Below are positions 63,626 through 64,000 of a stretch of 64,000 nt of DNA, piece by piece. Made by a program: the position numbers and the translations under genes. The stretch comes from Ovis canadensis. Taxonomy: Eukaryota; Chordata; Mammalia; Artiodactyla; Bovidae. The notes under the pieces were generated by a model. It was not told the DNA's origin. It saw only the letters and a program-made list of their open reading frames with translations, and searched no databases. The stretch covers positions 227,564,001-227,628,000 of the forward strand of contig NC_091247.1 in the NCBI RefSeq assembly GCF_042477335.2, in the 5' to 3' direction. Numbering within the stretch: position 1 is the first letter of the stretch; each line of letters begins with the position of its first letter.

Positions 63626-64000
63626 AAGAGGAAATGGCCCGTCCAGCCTCTGGCTCTTCACACCAGCATGGACCACACTCACTGGGTCTCGTCGGGGTGA
63701 CCACTTGCTGCCTCAGGGCTCCAGGCACAGTTTGTCCCCAGAGGTGGTCGAGGTGGGCGTGGGCAGGTCGTCACAGCCAGTGTTACTGGACACACTGGCC
63801 TCAAGCTGAGTCCAGGAGTGGCCTTGTCTTTTGGGGCCACCTCGAGGGCTGGGCCTTAGAAGGACGATGGGCTCAAACAGAACACCCAAGGCCCTTGGTG
63901 CCAGGATATGGTGCCGAGCGTGGTGGGATTTACCTCATGGGGTGTGCGAAAGCTAGCCGTGAGAAAGCATGTTCCATAAAGTCCAATTTTGAAATGTCCT

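Larger units (their letters stand above)
52104..64000 (+). other. FBLN1: FBLN1 intron 1 (continues past the window)
   Basis: It starts with the donor GTAGGG at 52104. I searched this region for sequence coding the cysteine-rich first module that should follow the signal peptide and found none, so the intron probably runs to the window end. It is GC-rich near exon 1 and holds Bov-tA SINEs, MIRs, an LTR and an L1 3' end. Open frames of up to 223 codons (for example 53952-54623, minus) have no recognised domain. Confidence 0.7.

Noticed and set aside
52104-64000. FBLN1 exon 2 within the window
   Set aside because: No stretch codes the expected cysteine-rich module start next to an acceptor site, so I assume it lies beyond 64 kb.

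Overview
The window is vertebrate nuclear DNA from a ruminant, most likely a bovid. It carries many repeats found only in ruminants or even-toed ungulates: Bov-tA and BOV-A2 SINEs, CHR-type tRNA SINEs, BovB (RTE) LINE copies and an L1-BT type 3' end. Older shared mammalian repeats (L2, MIR, L1M) lie between them. There are no bacterial-type operons, CRISPR arrays or tRNA/rRNA genes. Nearly all open frames are chance frames or lie inside transposons.

The only host gene I can support is FBLN1 (fibulin-1) on the + strand. Its CpG-island promoter lies at about 51.3-52.3 kb and its first coding exon at 52025-52103. That exon holds the start codon and most of the signal peptide and ends in a good splice donor. 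The rest of the window (52.1-64 kb) looks like FBLN1 intron 1; exon 2 was not recognised. Bases 1-51 kb are intergenic upstream DNA.

Layout. 1-15 kb: L2, MIR, BovB fragments and SINEs, plus an exact 123-bp direct repeat (13413 and 14133). 15.2-24 kb: one old L1M element opened repeatedly by younger insertions, including an almost full-length BovB with a decayed endonuclease-reverse transcriptase and a second BovB fragment with a 233-codon open RT frame. 24-26.2 kb: further L1, BOV-A2, Bov-tA and BovB. 26.2-34 kb: mostly unexplained unique DNA with scattered SINEs. 34.4-35 kb: a BovB fragment split by a clean solo LTR with a 5-bp target duplication. 35-44 kb: L1, SINEs and a head-to-head pair of BovB fragments.

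44.1-50.7 kb holds a broken gammaretrovirus-like (class I) endogenous provirus, with a reverse-oriented solo LTR of the same family 24 bp upstream. Each insertion has its own 5-bp target-site duplication. The provirus has lost nearly all of its 5' LTR, the catalytic YxDD part of RT and most of Env SU. It also carries repeated stops at tryptophan positions and A-rich runs that resemble G-to-A hypermutation. Its intact 3' LTR lies in the FBLN1 direction about 1.2 kb upstream of the FBLN1 TATA-like element, so it could contribute regulatory sequence to that gene.

Repeat boundaries were read by eye and are approximate unless a target-site duplication is given.
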